The notes under the pieces: generated by a model
Told to the model about the DNA's origin: nothing
Database searches by the model: none
What the model saw: the letters and a program-made list of their open reading frames with translations, nothing else
DNA from: Martensiomyces pterosporus
Lineage: Eukaryota; Kickxellomycota; Kickxellomycetes; Kickxellales; Kickxellaceae
Reading direction: 5' to 3'
Assembly (NCBI GenBank): GCA_025201845.1
Contig: MU603969.1
Span: 1 to 64,000, forward strand
DNA: 64,000 nt
Part shown: positions 1 through 11,097 of the stretch, one piece after another
How positions within the stretch are numbered: position 1 is the first letter of the stretch
How the letters are laid out: every line of letters begins with the position of its first letter
Translations under genes and position numbers: made by a program

Positions 1-226
1 GGCAGCGATCAGAGTCTGCCAAAGACAGAAGCAGAGCTGGATTTCTGGGGCTGTGGCTTGCGGAAAGCACTTGGCTGCCAGAAAGCAGGTGTGACTGGGA
101 GGCGAAGAAGGGGAGGAGGAGAAGGAAGAGGAGGCGTGTGAGGACTGGAGAACGCAAGGACGCAGCAGTGGCAATTTATAGGCGGCGGAGTGGGCGATCG
201 GATAGCTGGCAGCAAATGAGAATGCC
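1..226. repeat. Left arm of a perfect 226-bp inverted repeat (cut by window edge)
   Basis: Bases 1-226 are the exact reverse complement of 5072-5297 (position p pairs with 5298-p); I compared them base by base and found no mismatch until 227. The arm carries the mirrored TATA box (175-180, reading leftward), so it looks like the promoter and 5' leader of a gene lying beyond the left edge on the minus strand. The true arm length is unknown because the window starts inside it. Confidence 0.93.
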
Positions 227-1816
227 GGCGACAGCAAGCTGGGTCCCCCGCTCGCCTCGAGCCGGACATCTCAGCCAAAGCTAATAAAATCCCACTGCAG
301 TGTCAGCTTTCAGCTTTCTTGAGCCTGTGCTTCGTGAATAAGCAAGGTGAGTTGCTGGCATGGCCATGCCTCCTCCCCGCTTTCCTAAACGCCACATTCC
401 ACATTTCGCTGGCAATGCCCTGCCGTTTAGGGTCCTTTGTCGCTGGGTACCACGCATTTAGCGAGGTAGTGCAGTTTGCTTTTCTGAGTTCTGGCGTGTG
501 GGAGCAATGCTAGCAGCAACCCAGCCCTTTTGTATGGCATCCTTGGCAGCTCTGCACCAGAACCACTGCTGCATCTACCCTTGCAAAGTACCCTTTCTTG
601 CCCATTTCGCTCTTGCCATTAGCACAGCATTTGGAAGCACAAGCGGTTTTCTACTCGGCACAATTAGCCGCTTTGTCGCACATGAACTGGATTGGTGGGC
701 GAAGGTGCTGTCTGAGGCCAAGCGGCAGCTTTGCGGGAGCCGGCCAGCAAAGCCCTATTTTACACGCACCTTTCTCATGGAAACCGAACAATCAGATTCT
801 ACAACGGCATGAGTGAGCAAAGGCGGGATAGGGCGTGTGCGATAAAGCAAAGCGGCAATCATTAAACGGGCACCTCCATTGTCCTCACCCTGTGTCTGCC
901 ATGCGTGTAGCAAACAGCTGAAGAAAAGCACCAGGACGCGCCAGCAAATGTTTTTCGCTCTGCGCAGAAAGCAGGCTCTACGCGCAAGACCGCAAGCACA
1001 GCAGCACGCCAGTGGTGCCAGCAACAAGGGGCCGTCAAGACTATTTAGGAGCATCAAGGGCATTCGCGGAAGCTTTGACATCTTTGCTCTTGTGGGCAAA
1101 GAAGAATGTACGCGAGCCTCGGCTGAGTGGTCAGCCTGATGGTGCACGGTATAGTGCGTGGGTGGACCCTCTTGGCTCTGCACCCTAAGCCTGCGAATAT
1201 GGTGGCCGTGACAGGTGTACACAATGGCCGCCCTCATTGTTGTGCCATCGCTGTCTTCCCCTATTAAATCACATGTACACATGTTGGGTCTCGAAATTCT
1301 GTAGACATCAGGCACAAACCGTTGCCAGAAATAGCTGGCAGATATACAGAGCATGGCCACGACATTTCACAGGCACTTGCTACTGGCGATGGCGCGTCAA
1401 AACTCGATGTTGAAGGCAGCCCACTCTCGGTTGCCAGCATGGGTCTATCCGCTAAAGATGCAGTGTGTGGCCGCCATTCCTCGTCCGTTCACGAATCGCT
1501 ACTGAAGGAGCAGCGTAGCGATGTGGTGGATAGCACCATTTCGCATGGCGCGGTGGATACAGGCGACTGCACGGCTTGCGCTTGCCTCAAGATGACAATC
1601 CCGCCCGCATAAACAGCTGATGCTCTGTTGATCAATTAGCGAATCACCAATTTGCTGGCCAAATATTTTAGCACAGCGAAGAAAAAATGCACAGCGACGG
1701 CAAAAGCGCAAAGGGCCGTAGAACGGCAAATGCAAAAACCCCTTTTCTTGCTTTCAGCTGCGCGTTCCTTTGTTTTACTCTTTACATTTCAGCATATACC
1801 TGAACCAAAGTTGACG
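227..1816. other. Intergenic region upstream of NOP9
   Basis: I find no convincing gene here. Several open frames exist (one of 201 codons on the minus strand, 755-1360), but their predicted proteins are Cys/His/Arg-rich and low in information, as expected of G+C-rich noncoding DNA. The last 60 bases are T-rich and end in a 3' splice-site-like TTTCAG (about 1787-1792), so NOP9 may have an intron in its 5' leader. Confidence 0.5.
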
Positions 1817-4511
1817 ATGGCTGTAGACGGAAAGCGCAAAACACGCCGTGGAAAACGCGGTGGAGAGTCAAAGCGTCACGACAAGGATGCCGACGTCGAA
1901 CAGCCACAGCAACAGCAAGCCGTGGATGGTGCTGAGTCGGCTGCGCTCGCTGCTTCAGACGGCGGGTATGTGCCCCCACCAATGGAGGCCAACGATTCAC
2001 TGTTCTATTTCGATAACGGTCCGCAGACCGAAAGCCATGAAGAGGAAATGGAAAAGATCAGCCCTGCTTCTTATGGCCTGGTCAACCCGGACCTGCAGCA
2101 CTACTTGAAAAGCTGCGAGAACATGCTAGACAGCCCCGCCTTCGAGACTGCCGAGGACCAGGATATCTTCGTAAACAACGTGTATGCCGAAGCGAAAAAC
2201 TTTGAGCTTCAGCTTACCACGGACCACGAGTGCTCGCGCGTTCTGGAGAAGCTGTTCCAGATCTCACGCGACTACCATATACGCAAGTTCTTCTCAATCA
2301 CACGCCAGGACACCATCCGCTTGGTCGTGCACCGATTCTCCTCGCATACGATCCAGACCCTCCTCATGCTCTCGGCGATTGCTCTCGAGCGCGAGGTGCG
2401 TGGAGAGACCAGCGACTACTCTGATATTGCGGGAGATACCGACGACGGCGAGGCGCAAAAGGTGCGCACGCCGCTGCCCATGTTTGAGGAGCTGGTTCTT
2501 GAGCTGGCAAAGACACTGATCCCGCAGTGGTCGTTCTTGATGTCCAACGAGTATGCGCCCCACATTATCCGCGTTCTCTTGCTTGTCCTCTCTGGCGACC
2601 CTATCGAGGACCCAACAAAACCCAAGAGCAGCATCAAGAGCAAGCGGTCGGCAAAGTACATGGAAGATGCGAATGGCACTCCGATCCAGCACAAGGCGCT
2701 TAGCCGCAAGCGCGCGGTGCCCGAGTCCTTTGGCCCTGCTTTGGACGAGCTTCTGCGCACTACTGGCGATGCCATGAGCGATGTGGTCGCTCGTGGATTC
2801 GCTAACCACACTGCTGGCAGCCCCGTGCTCCAGCTTATGATCAGCTTGGGAGCTGAGCGCGGCAGCACCGAGTATCCCGGATCGCTCCTGGATAAGGCAT
2901 TGATGGGCTTGGTGTCCGATGACGGAGAGAAGGAGAACCCGCGCAGAGAGGCCTTTTTCAAGTCCATGATGGAAGATGTCGTTGGATCGCACTTTTTGGA
3001 GACCGTGATGAAGGCTGCCTCTCCAAAGCTGCTCCAAAAGATCTACACGCGCTACTTCCGCACAAACCTCAAGAAGCTGGCATTCCACCCGCTATCAAAC
3101 TTTGTTGTGCAGAGCCTGTTCTCCAATGCTAAAGACGAGGCTCAGCTCAAGACCATGATTGAGGAGGTGGCGCCGCTGTTCGGTAACCTGCTGTTCGAGA
3201 ACCGTCCTGGCGTCGTTAGAGCCCTTATCGACTCCTGCGTGCGTCTGCAGGCAGGGTACACCGAGGTGTTTAATGCTCTGTACAGCGGGCTTGGAGCCAC
3301 GGCGGCTGCCGAGCGCAAGGAGCTTATCAACCTGCTGGCGTTTTTGATCAAGTACCAGGACTTTGTCCGTGCGGACTACAATCGGCTGCAATTCAAGGTC
3401 CAGGGTTCGCTTATTATCCAGACGATTCTGCAGTTCCCTGGCGAAGGCATGGAGCCAATCCTCGAGAGCTACTTTAGCCAGGCCCCTGACAAGATCTATA
3501 CCTGGGCAAAGGACCCCAGCGGATCGCGCATTGTCGAGGCTATTGTGAAGTCGCCTCAGGTGCCAGCCACGTCGAAGCGCAGGCTGCTGCAGCAGTATGC
3601 TGGTCACTATGCCGATCTGGCCGTGGACAAGTATGGCAGTCACATTGTGGATGCGTGCTGGGAGGCTGCAGACATCCCGTTCAAGGAGAGCATCGTTCGC
3701 GAGCTCATCCAGCGGCAGACTCAGGTGCAGGATAGCCAGTTTGGCCGCTTTGCGCTCCGCAACTGCAGGGTTGAGCAGTACAAGAGAAGGGCGGACGAGT
3801 GGCGTGAGCGCGAGCGTGGCATGGAGAGGAAGAAGTCCATGTTTAAGGATATCCTGGGCAAGAAGCTCGGCACGACGCCTGTGAGTGCCCCCAAACCGGC
3901 GCCAGCGTCGCTTGGCGCAGCAAAGAACGAAAAGAGCGAGAGTGCGAAGGTAGGCCTATTTGATGTACAACTATATGCTGCTCTTTTGCCCAGGCTGTTT
4001 GCGCATTGTCGCTAACCGAATCGTATGAATTGTGATGGTGTGTAGCCTCAAGAGAAGGACGAGATCGACTCGCTGTTCAGCTCCAAGAAACGCGCTGCAT
4101 CGAACGCAGCAGTGTCGGAGACTGGCGGTTCTAGCGACGAGGTAAGCGTCTAGATATGCTCTGTTTTCCATCAATGCCTGCATAGTCGATCTGTGCTTGG
4201 CTGTAGCAGCGGTTGCTAATGAGAGGCGTCTGCTTGGGACTAATGAATGCCACCAATTCCCTTATCATGTTTGGTATGTCTTGTAGGACGTGCAAGCCAC
4301 CGCTAGTTTGAGCACAAAGAGCAAGAAGCGAGACAAGGACTTGGATGACATTTTGAGCGCCATCACCGATACAAAGAAGTCGAAGAAAGCCAAAAAGGCT
4401 AAGAAGGCCAAGAAGGCCAAGAAGGATGACAGTGACGACGAAAGAGGAAGCAAGAAGTCGAAGAAGGCTAAGGAATTGGACCGCAAGAAGCGCCGTATTT
4501 TCTCTGGTTAA
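1817..4511 (+). CDS. NOP9: Nucleolar pumilio-repeat protein Nop9
   Basis: Three exons: 1817-3949, 4046-4141, 4287-4511 (817 aa). Both introns are phase 0 with GTAGGC/TGTAG and GTAAGC/TGTAG borders. The start at 1817 begins a basic KRKTRRGKRGG segment typical of a nucleolar signal; the frame continues upstream but would translate leader sequence. The body (about residues 90-690) shows pumilio-like helical repeats, with motifs such as HTIQTLLML, NHTAGSPVLQLM, GSHFLETVMK, SNFVVQSLF, GSLIIQTIL, GSRIVEAIV and YGSHIVDACWE. The C-terminus is a long Lys/Ala run (KKSKKAKKAKKAKK) and then RKKRRIF. Nop9 binds the 20S pre-rRNA cleavage region during 40S subunit assembly. The length is slightly above that of yeast Nop9 (666 aa), mostly because of the basic tails. 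Family assignment is firm; exon 3 is supported only by splice signals and its matching basic composition. Confidence 0.9.
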
Positions 4512-5071
4512 GTCACAGACAGATGTATTTAGCTATGCCCATTTTACTCTTAATACACACTGACAGTCAGCCAGCAGCTGTGCGCTTTCCAGCCCTCCTT
4601 GTAAGAGAAAGCACATGGAGACTCGGTGGATGCTGGCTCGAACAGGCGCCTCCGCGCAAGGCAGCCTGAGGTGGCCTGGCTGTGAGTCTGTGGGGCTGTT
4701 GAGTTGCTGGACATCAGAATTTTTGAGTACCCGTGTGCCACAGCACAGCGCCGATATATCCCGCGTCCCGCAGAGTGCTGGGTGTCAGGAGAGAGTGGTC
4801 TCGGAGTGGAAAACCAGCAGAGTTGGGGAAGAGCTGTACAGGTGAATGAAGATGAGAGGTGGCGGGGCAGGATAGCTGGTTAATGAGCGTGGCGCATTTT
4901 TATCTTCTGGACAAGGCTTTTGTGCAGTGTTGCGAGAATCTCTTAGTGGCTAAAACGTCGTGAATGAAGCAGATTTTCTTTAGAAGTAAATGAAGCGCAA
5001 GCTCAAGTGTGAGAGCAAACATCACCGCGGCTATTGCAGTTGCAGAGCCTTTTCCGGCCTGAGCTGCTGCT
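4512..5071. other. Intergenic region, NOP9 3' side
   Basis: No gene found. The region holds the NOP9 3' untranslated region and the sequence leading into the right inverted-repeat arm. Confidence 0.5.
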
Positions 5072-5297
5072 GGCATTCTCATTTGCTGCCAGCTATCCGA
5101 TCGCCCACTCCGCCGCCTATAAATTGCCACTGCTGCGTCCTTGCGTTCTCCAGTCCTCACACGCCTCCTCTTCCTTCTCCTCCTCCCCTTCTTCGCCTCC
5201 CAGTCACACCTGCTTTCTGGCAGCCAAGTGCTTTCCGCAAGCCACAGCCCCAGAAATCCAGCTCTGCTTCTGTCTTTGGCAGACTCTGATCGCTGCC
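5072..5297. repeat. Right arm of the 226-bp inverted repeat
   Basis: Exact reverse complement of 1-226. Outside its inner border (5071/227) the similarity stops abruptly. The arm contains the TATA box and CT-rich initiator region of the downstream small gene, so the duplicated unit is at least a promoter plus leader. Confidence 0.93.
5118..5124 (+). promoter_or_regulatory. TATA box of the small coiled-coil gene
   Basis: TATAAAT followed by a pyrimidine-rich stretch (5145-5200). It lies about 290 bases before the chosen ATG. An identical mirrored copy sits in the left repeat arm. Confidence 0.6.
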
Positions 5298-5330
5298 GCC
5301 GCTCTATTCCACATACCAAGCAAGCAAGCA

Positions 5331-5393
5331 ACCACCACCACCACCACCACCACTGCTGCTGCTGCTGCTGCTGCTGCTACTACTACTACTACT
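5331..5393. repeat. Mosaic trinucleotide repeat ACC-TGC-TAC
   Basis: Three adjoining triplet microsatellites (ACC, then TGC, then TAC), preceded by a short CAAG repeat, in the leader of the small gene just outside the inverted-repeat arm. Because the repeat lies before the ATG, length changes would alter the leader and not the protein. Confidence 0.85.
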
Positions 5394-5408
5394 TCCACAC
5401 CAGCCATA

Positions 5409-6178
5409 ATGTGCAAGCACCGGGATATCATGGTCCGCAGGGCTGTTGCTCGGCACATTGCTCAGCGCACCCAGCTCAGCCGCATAGCCAAGCACCGCCG
5501 CTCTGGTTCCGGCACTCCTTCCTCGGCTGCCGCCACCGCTGCTGCTGCTGCTGCTGCCACCATCACATCTGCTGCCGCTTGTCCTGCCGCCACGGCAGAG
5601 CCTCACACTGGTAAGAATCCTGCTGCTGCTTTCTGGTAGGACCCATGCTCCTGGATCTCCTTGCTCTTCTACCACGAAAAAGGCATTTTTCTCTGCTGTT
5701 TGTGGGCTCGCCATGTTGCGGCTACCCACCGGCACTGCCGCTGATGCCATGTGCTGCGCGCCTGCAGCTTCATGTGTGCCATCGATACAGATCGATTCCC
5801 ACATGTTCAAGCGTGTTTTTTTTCTGCTTGGCTGTGCAGAGCAGCGTTGCACAGAGCACGCTGCGGCAAAGGCAGTCAGGAGGTGGCGGTCAGACGGGCT
5901 GGCGTCTCCTGGGCTTCCCTTGGCATTCCGGCGCAGCCTGTCTCTCCCAAGCGCTTTGCGGTGACAGCAGCAAGGTACTAACTGACTGGCGTTCTGGCTG
6001 CAGACTCTTCTGTGCCTGGATGCCTGTGTGTTTGTGATCTGGCGCAGGACTACTAGTAGATAATGAGTCCATGGCAAGCATAGCCTACTCAGATGCGGAG
6101 GTGCAGCTCATCCAGCGCATCGTTGAGCTGCAGCAGGAGAAGGAGCGGCTACTACGGGCCATGCAGCAGACAGTCTGA
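5409..6178 (+). CDS. Small orphan protein with basic head and C-terminal coiled coil
   Basis: I do not recognise this family. Proposed exons are 5409-5610 and 6048-6178 (110 aa), joined by a GTAAGA...GGCGCAG intron that keeps the frame (split Gly codon). The N-terminus is Arg/His-rich (residues 1-33), the middle is an Ala/Thr run coded by GCT/GCC repeats, and the second exon encodes a heptad-like helix (EVQLIQRIVELQQEKERLL) ending in QQTV. Without splicing the frame ends at 5639. A poly(A) signal AATAAA follows at 6397. Splice support and the amphipathic helix argue for a real gene; the function is unknown. A second copy of its promoter in the left repeat arm suggests an inverted paralogue outside the window. 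Confidence 0.5.
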
Positions 6179-7153
6179 GTCTTCTCCTCCGTGGGTGCCG
6201 CACTGTACCGCAGCAGCGGAGCCCCCCCGTCGCCATTCCCTCCCGCCTCCTCGTGATCGTTGCATCGCAATACACTGCCGCGGATCCACCCTCACCATCC
6301 GCATGTATTCGTACTCCACCAGCTGGCACCAGCTACCACGCCATTCTCATCGGCCCTTGGCTTGATGTTTAACTACTATCCACTTGTAAGATACTAAATA
6401 AAATGGATAACAGCTACACTTGGCAAGTCCGAGCACCTCTACAATGCTGAGACGTACTGGTCAATACAGCAGCGCAGAGGTGTCAGACTGTAGCGCTTTC
6501 TCAGTGCTGCTTACAGGACAGCAGGGACACTGTAGGGTGACAATCATACTCCAGCTATGACCATCACATGTGTCAACCAGTGTGCTGATGAGACGTTGCG
6601 CCAAATAGCAGGTGCTGGACAGGTGCAAATGACCCGAGTGCGCCATGTTTCCTACTGATCTTTGCTGCACTGGGAGGAGCAGGCATGAGCCGATCAGACA
6701 AGAGGCAGGTGCTCTTGCTGACTTCAGCCCTGTCATGCACGAAAGATGTGGCCGGCTGTCGCTATGCCTCACAAGTCTGTTGCCAGGGCTTTTGTTGTCA
6801 ACACCTGGCAAATCGCTGATTGGCTCTGCATGGAATGGGGGAGTGAAGTTGAGAAAGAGAGGATTTAGCCTGCCCGTCTGCTTTGGTGTAAACAACCCTC
6901 TCTCACTCCCGGTCAGCGCCCTTACACAACCTCACCCACCCTGGCTCGGCTTGTTACACTCCCCTTTTCTTCTTCTTCTTCTTCCCCCTACCACTTAGTG
7001 TTTGTCTCTGCAGCATTGCGACCTTGTGGATATTTAGGATTACCTCTCATTCCTTCGCTCCGCATTTGAGAAAAGCCATATTTTTCAAACCCCCTTGCTG
7101 GTGCTCTTCCTGCTCTGTGCTGTTTTTGGCAAAGCTGTAAACAAAGGGCAGAT
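6179..7153. other. Intergenic region before the kinesin gene
   Basis: No gene seen. It ends in a CT-rich tract (about 6955-6990) consistent with the kinesin promoter or leader. Confidence 0.5.
6397..6402 (+). terminator. Poly(A) signal AATAAA
   Basis: Canonical AATAAA 219 bases after the proposed stop of the small coiled-coil gene. Confidence 0.4.
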
Positions 7154-10100
7154 ATGAGTGCGCGAGAGTTCCTGGACATTCTGCGCGACGCCGATTTGGA
7201 ACATCACTATCCATGGTAAGCAGCCCTCGTGTCGCTCAGGCCCAGACGCCGCTTTCATTTATGCCTGGCATCAAGCTGGTGTGTTGCACATGGTGTATTG
7301 CACCTTATGCGCCTAACTCCTCCAGCCTAATATTCCCTCTTCTGAGCTGAACTTTTGTAGTCTTTATGGAAACGGTATCGCTTCCATTGATGAGCTGGCT
7401 CAGGTAAGTGCTCGCTGCAAGGACGGTGTGGTTTCAATGGCATACAAGCAGCTAGAAGGGTGAGAGCCATGGTGCTACTATTCGCTCCACGTGCAAAGCT
7501 CCTTCCCTCCACTATTAATATATATATATGCATATTAATATTTTCTGGACTCTTATTCTTCCCACCAACTCTTTCTGTATTGGCACGGGGCACTAGGTCG
7601 ATGTATCGGCACTCCCGTCCCTCGGAATCACAAACAGGGACGACCTAAGGAACTTCCAGGACCTGATCGAGGTGCTGAGAGCCAACCTGGGGATCGACGA
7701 CTCCCCTGTGCATAGACAGGCGCCAAAGCCCGTGGTCAAAACGCGCAGCCGCACAAGCACCTTTAATTACGGAGACAGCGAGGACGAAAGCTCTGGCAAG
7801 AACCACGAATCCATTGCAAATGGAGTTAGTAAGCCTGGTAGAATTCCAAGACTGGGTGGCCAACCCCGCTCGCATGGCGGCAGACCATCGAGCATGTATA
7901 TGCAGTCTAATGGGTCGAGCAGTGGGATCCCGAGGGCCGCGCCGGGAAACACCTATTCGCCGCCGATGCAGCAGAATGCACTGGGAACCGCTGGGAGCGT
8001 CTCCACAGAGACGAGAACTATCGGGAGACATGGCCTCCCGCCTCCGGGGAATCTGGCGGCATCGGCGGCATCTAGACGCCGTACCATTGCGCCGTCTACC
8101 CAGGGGTACAACCACTCGAGACTCAGTGAAGGTGGGGCGGGGTCGCTTGGCTTGAGCGGAGGCGACCATGCCAGTGGCACGAGTGCAAGGGCGTCGAACC
8201 AAGGCTTGTACCGCTCTAAGACGCTTGCGCCAAGGCCGCCGAACAGAGGCGGTGCGGGGTCCATTCCCATGCCGCCTGTGCCCGCGGCACGCTCAAATAT
8301 GTCGGATATCCTTGAGCGATCCAACAAATTTGCCAATTCGTACAAGAACACCGAGGACTCGGACGAGGATCTCGAGCGCGTCGTGCGCAACTCAGGCCAA
8401 GGCGGACTAGTCAACGCTTACGGTATCCCCGTACGGCCCACCACTGGCCACTCGAAGCGGACATCGAGCGATCGCAAGAGTCTGGCTGGTGGCGCGCAGC
8501 CACATTCCATGCGCCCTAACACTGCTCATCGCTCGTCGAGAGGCGATAGTGGGCTGGGGATTAGCCCCGGAAGGGAAAGCCTGTCGAACCTGAACGACAA
8601 GATCCGCGTGTGCGTGCGCAAGCGGCCGCTCAACGCCAAGGAGAAGGAGAAGGGCGAAAAGGATATTGTGCCCGCCTCTGGTCGCCGCTCGCTCTCTGTG
8701 ATGGAGCCCAAAGTCAAGGTGGATATGACCAAGTACATCGAGGAGAGCCGGTTCGTCTTTGACGAGGTGTTCAGCGAGACTGCTGATAACGTGCAGGTTT
8801 ATGAGCGGACTGCCAAGCCCCTTGTTGAGTACATTTTCTCGGGCGGCAATGCCACGTGCTTTGCCTATGGCCAGACTGGGAGCGGCAAGACGTACACGAT
8901 GATGGACATGCACTGCGGTCTGTATATCCAGGCTGCTGAGGACATCTTTGGCCTACTGGAGCTGTCGGAGAACAAACACCTGCAGGCGTTTGTCACGTTT
9001 TACGAGATCTACCTGACGAATCTGTTTGACTTGCTCAACGACCGCAAGAAGCTCTTTGCCCGCGAGGACGCGAACCAGAACGTGTGCATCCAGGGGATCC
9101 GCGAGGTGCTTATTCAGTCGCCCGAGGATCTGATGAGCGTGTTCGAGTATGGAAACAACTGCCGCAGTACCGGATCCACAGGCGCCAACGCTGACTCTTC
9201 GAGATCGCACGCGATTTTGCAGATCGCGCTGAAGGACATGAGTAAGAGGAAGCCCGTGCAGCTGGGCAAGCTGAGCTTCATTGATTTGGCCGGAAATGAG
9301 CGTGGATCCGACCGTGGCGACAAGGCGGACAAGCAGACGATGATGGAGGGCTCGGAGATCAACAAGAGCCTCCTGGCACTGAAGGAGTGCATTCGTGCTT
9401 TGGACCTTAACAAGAAGCACCAGCCGTTCAGGCAGAGTAAGCTGACGCAGGTGCTCAAGGACTCGTTTATTGGAAACTCAAGAGCATGCATGGTGGCCAC
9501 CATTTCGCCCAATATCTCAAACTCGGATAATACCCTGAACACTCTGAGGTATGCGGACCGCGTGAAGGCAATGAAGTCGTCGGGTGTGTCAGCGGACACT
9601 AGCTCGCCGGTGAGTGAGAGCCAGCGGGAGACGGACGATTACTATAGCAATGAGTATGATGCCAACTATGAGGATGACTCGGGTGATCGCGCCTATGACG
9701 AAGGTCTGGACTCGGCCTATAGTCGCAATGACTCCAGATTTGACGGCTATAGTGGCCGCGAGACTGGGTACCATCGCAACTCGCGCGATATGCTTAGAGA
9801 GGAGGATGCGTTTGCTGAGGAGGACGAGATCGAGGACGATAATGCTGTCCACGACGACTACCTGTCGGACAACATCCCGGCTTCGACTGACTACGGCTAC
9901 TCTCGCAGCTACCAGCAGCATCAGGATCTTCCGCCGCCGCGTCAGCAGCTTTCAGCTTACCAAGGCGGGCGCCGTGGCTCCTATGAAGAGAAGCTGGAGC
10001 ATGAAATTGCTGTCGAGACACCGTCGATCCTTGATGAACAGCCGTCGTTTTTGGACGAAGGGCGGCAGTCGGCGCGCGCCCCTCACGTGTATGGATCGCC

Positions 10101-11097
10101 GGCAGCAAAGGGGTATGTGTCTTCAAGGCTGACCAAGTCGCCCGTGGCAAGCAGACAGAGGGCACCGTCGAAGCTCGCCAGCATGCTGATGAAGAGCAAG
10201 AAAGTGGCCACCCCGCCTCGGTCGGCTCCACTGATGTCATCTGTGTCGGGCGGCAGCATGCAACAGCAGCAGCTGAGCGAGGAGGAGGATGGCGCGGCAG
10301 GTGGGCTTGCCGACAGCGGGCTCACTCGGCGTGTGACCAGGGCATATTCGCGCAAAATGACCGCAGGTAGCGCTGATGCTGCGCGAGATGCGTACCTGCC
10401 AGCAGCCGCCCGTACTGCTAGCGAAGACCCAACGTCGATGGTGTCGTATTCTTCGCGCCACCGTGCCAACACACAGAGCAGCAGCAGCACCGGCGACCAC
10501 CAGCAGCAACGGGAGGCGTCGCCGTATACGTCAGCGCTCAGCCTGCCATCGGAAGCCAACTCTCCTAGCGATGGTCAGTACGGGGCAGCCCCTGAGAGCC
10601 TAGGCGATGTGGCCAGGATGGCAGAGAAGAGCGACGTGGATGGTCTGCTGGCGCCATTCGGCGGGCTGAAGATCGCCGACGTCGACTCTCTCGTTAAGCG
10701 GCATCGGTCGGAGATTAGATCGACCACGGAGGCATGCAAGGAGGAGACTATGCTGATTAGCGCGTACACCACGTTCAGCTACGCGCAGCTGGTGCAGCAG
10801 TCCAAGAACAAGGCAGCTGGGGACGGTAGTGGCCACTCAAGATCAACTAGCTGGCAGCACCAGCAGTCGCAGAGCCTGGCGGACAAGTACCATCTGGATG
10901 TGGCTACAGGTGCGGTTACCCGGCTGACCGATGGAATCAGGTTTGAGACTGTGGAGCAGGCGAAGATGAACGAGGCCATTGAGTATCTCGAAAAGCTGGA
11001 CGAGGTGCTGGCGAGGAAGCAGCAGCTTGTGGTCGATCTGAGGGCCGAGATCCGTAAGCTTGTTTGGGAATCCACCAACCCACCTCCCGCCAACTAG
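7154..11097 (+). CDS. Kinesin-13 family motor with N-terminal SAM domain
   Basis: Three exons: 7154-7215, 7361-7403, 7597-11097 (1201 aa). The small 5' exons (GTAAGC/TTGTAG, GTAAGT/CACTAG) join in frame to give a SAM-like fold at residues 1-65 (MSAREFLDILRDADLEHHY ... GITNRDDL). The motor spans about 370-690, with P-loop GQTGSGKT (460-467), switch I NADSSRSHA and switch II DLAGNERG. The kinesin-13 hallmark loop 2 is present (EPKVKVDMTKYIEE). A Ser/Arg-rich linker precedes the motor, a long disordered acidic region follows, and a coiled coil ends the protein (about 1155-1200). Kinesin-13s depolymerise microtubule ends instead of walking; the SAM plus internal motor layout recalls KIF24 (SAM-kinesin of centrioles) and lower-eukaryote kinesin-13. 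The exact subfamily is undecided. Confidence 0.9.

Noticed and set aside
755..1360. 201-codon minus-strand open frame upstream of NOP9
   Set aside because: Cys/His/Arg-rich, no recognisable domain, no splice or promoter support.
5840..5974. Possible extra middle exon in the small coiled-coil gene
   Set aside because: A TGTGCAG acceptor exists but the required phase runs into a stop before any usable donor.
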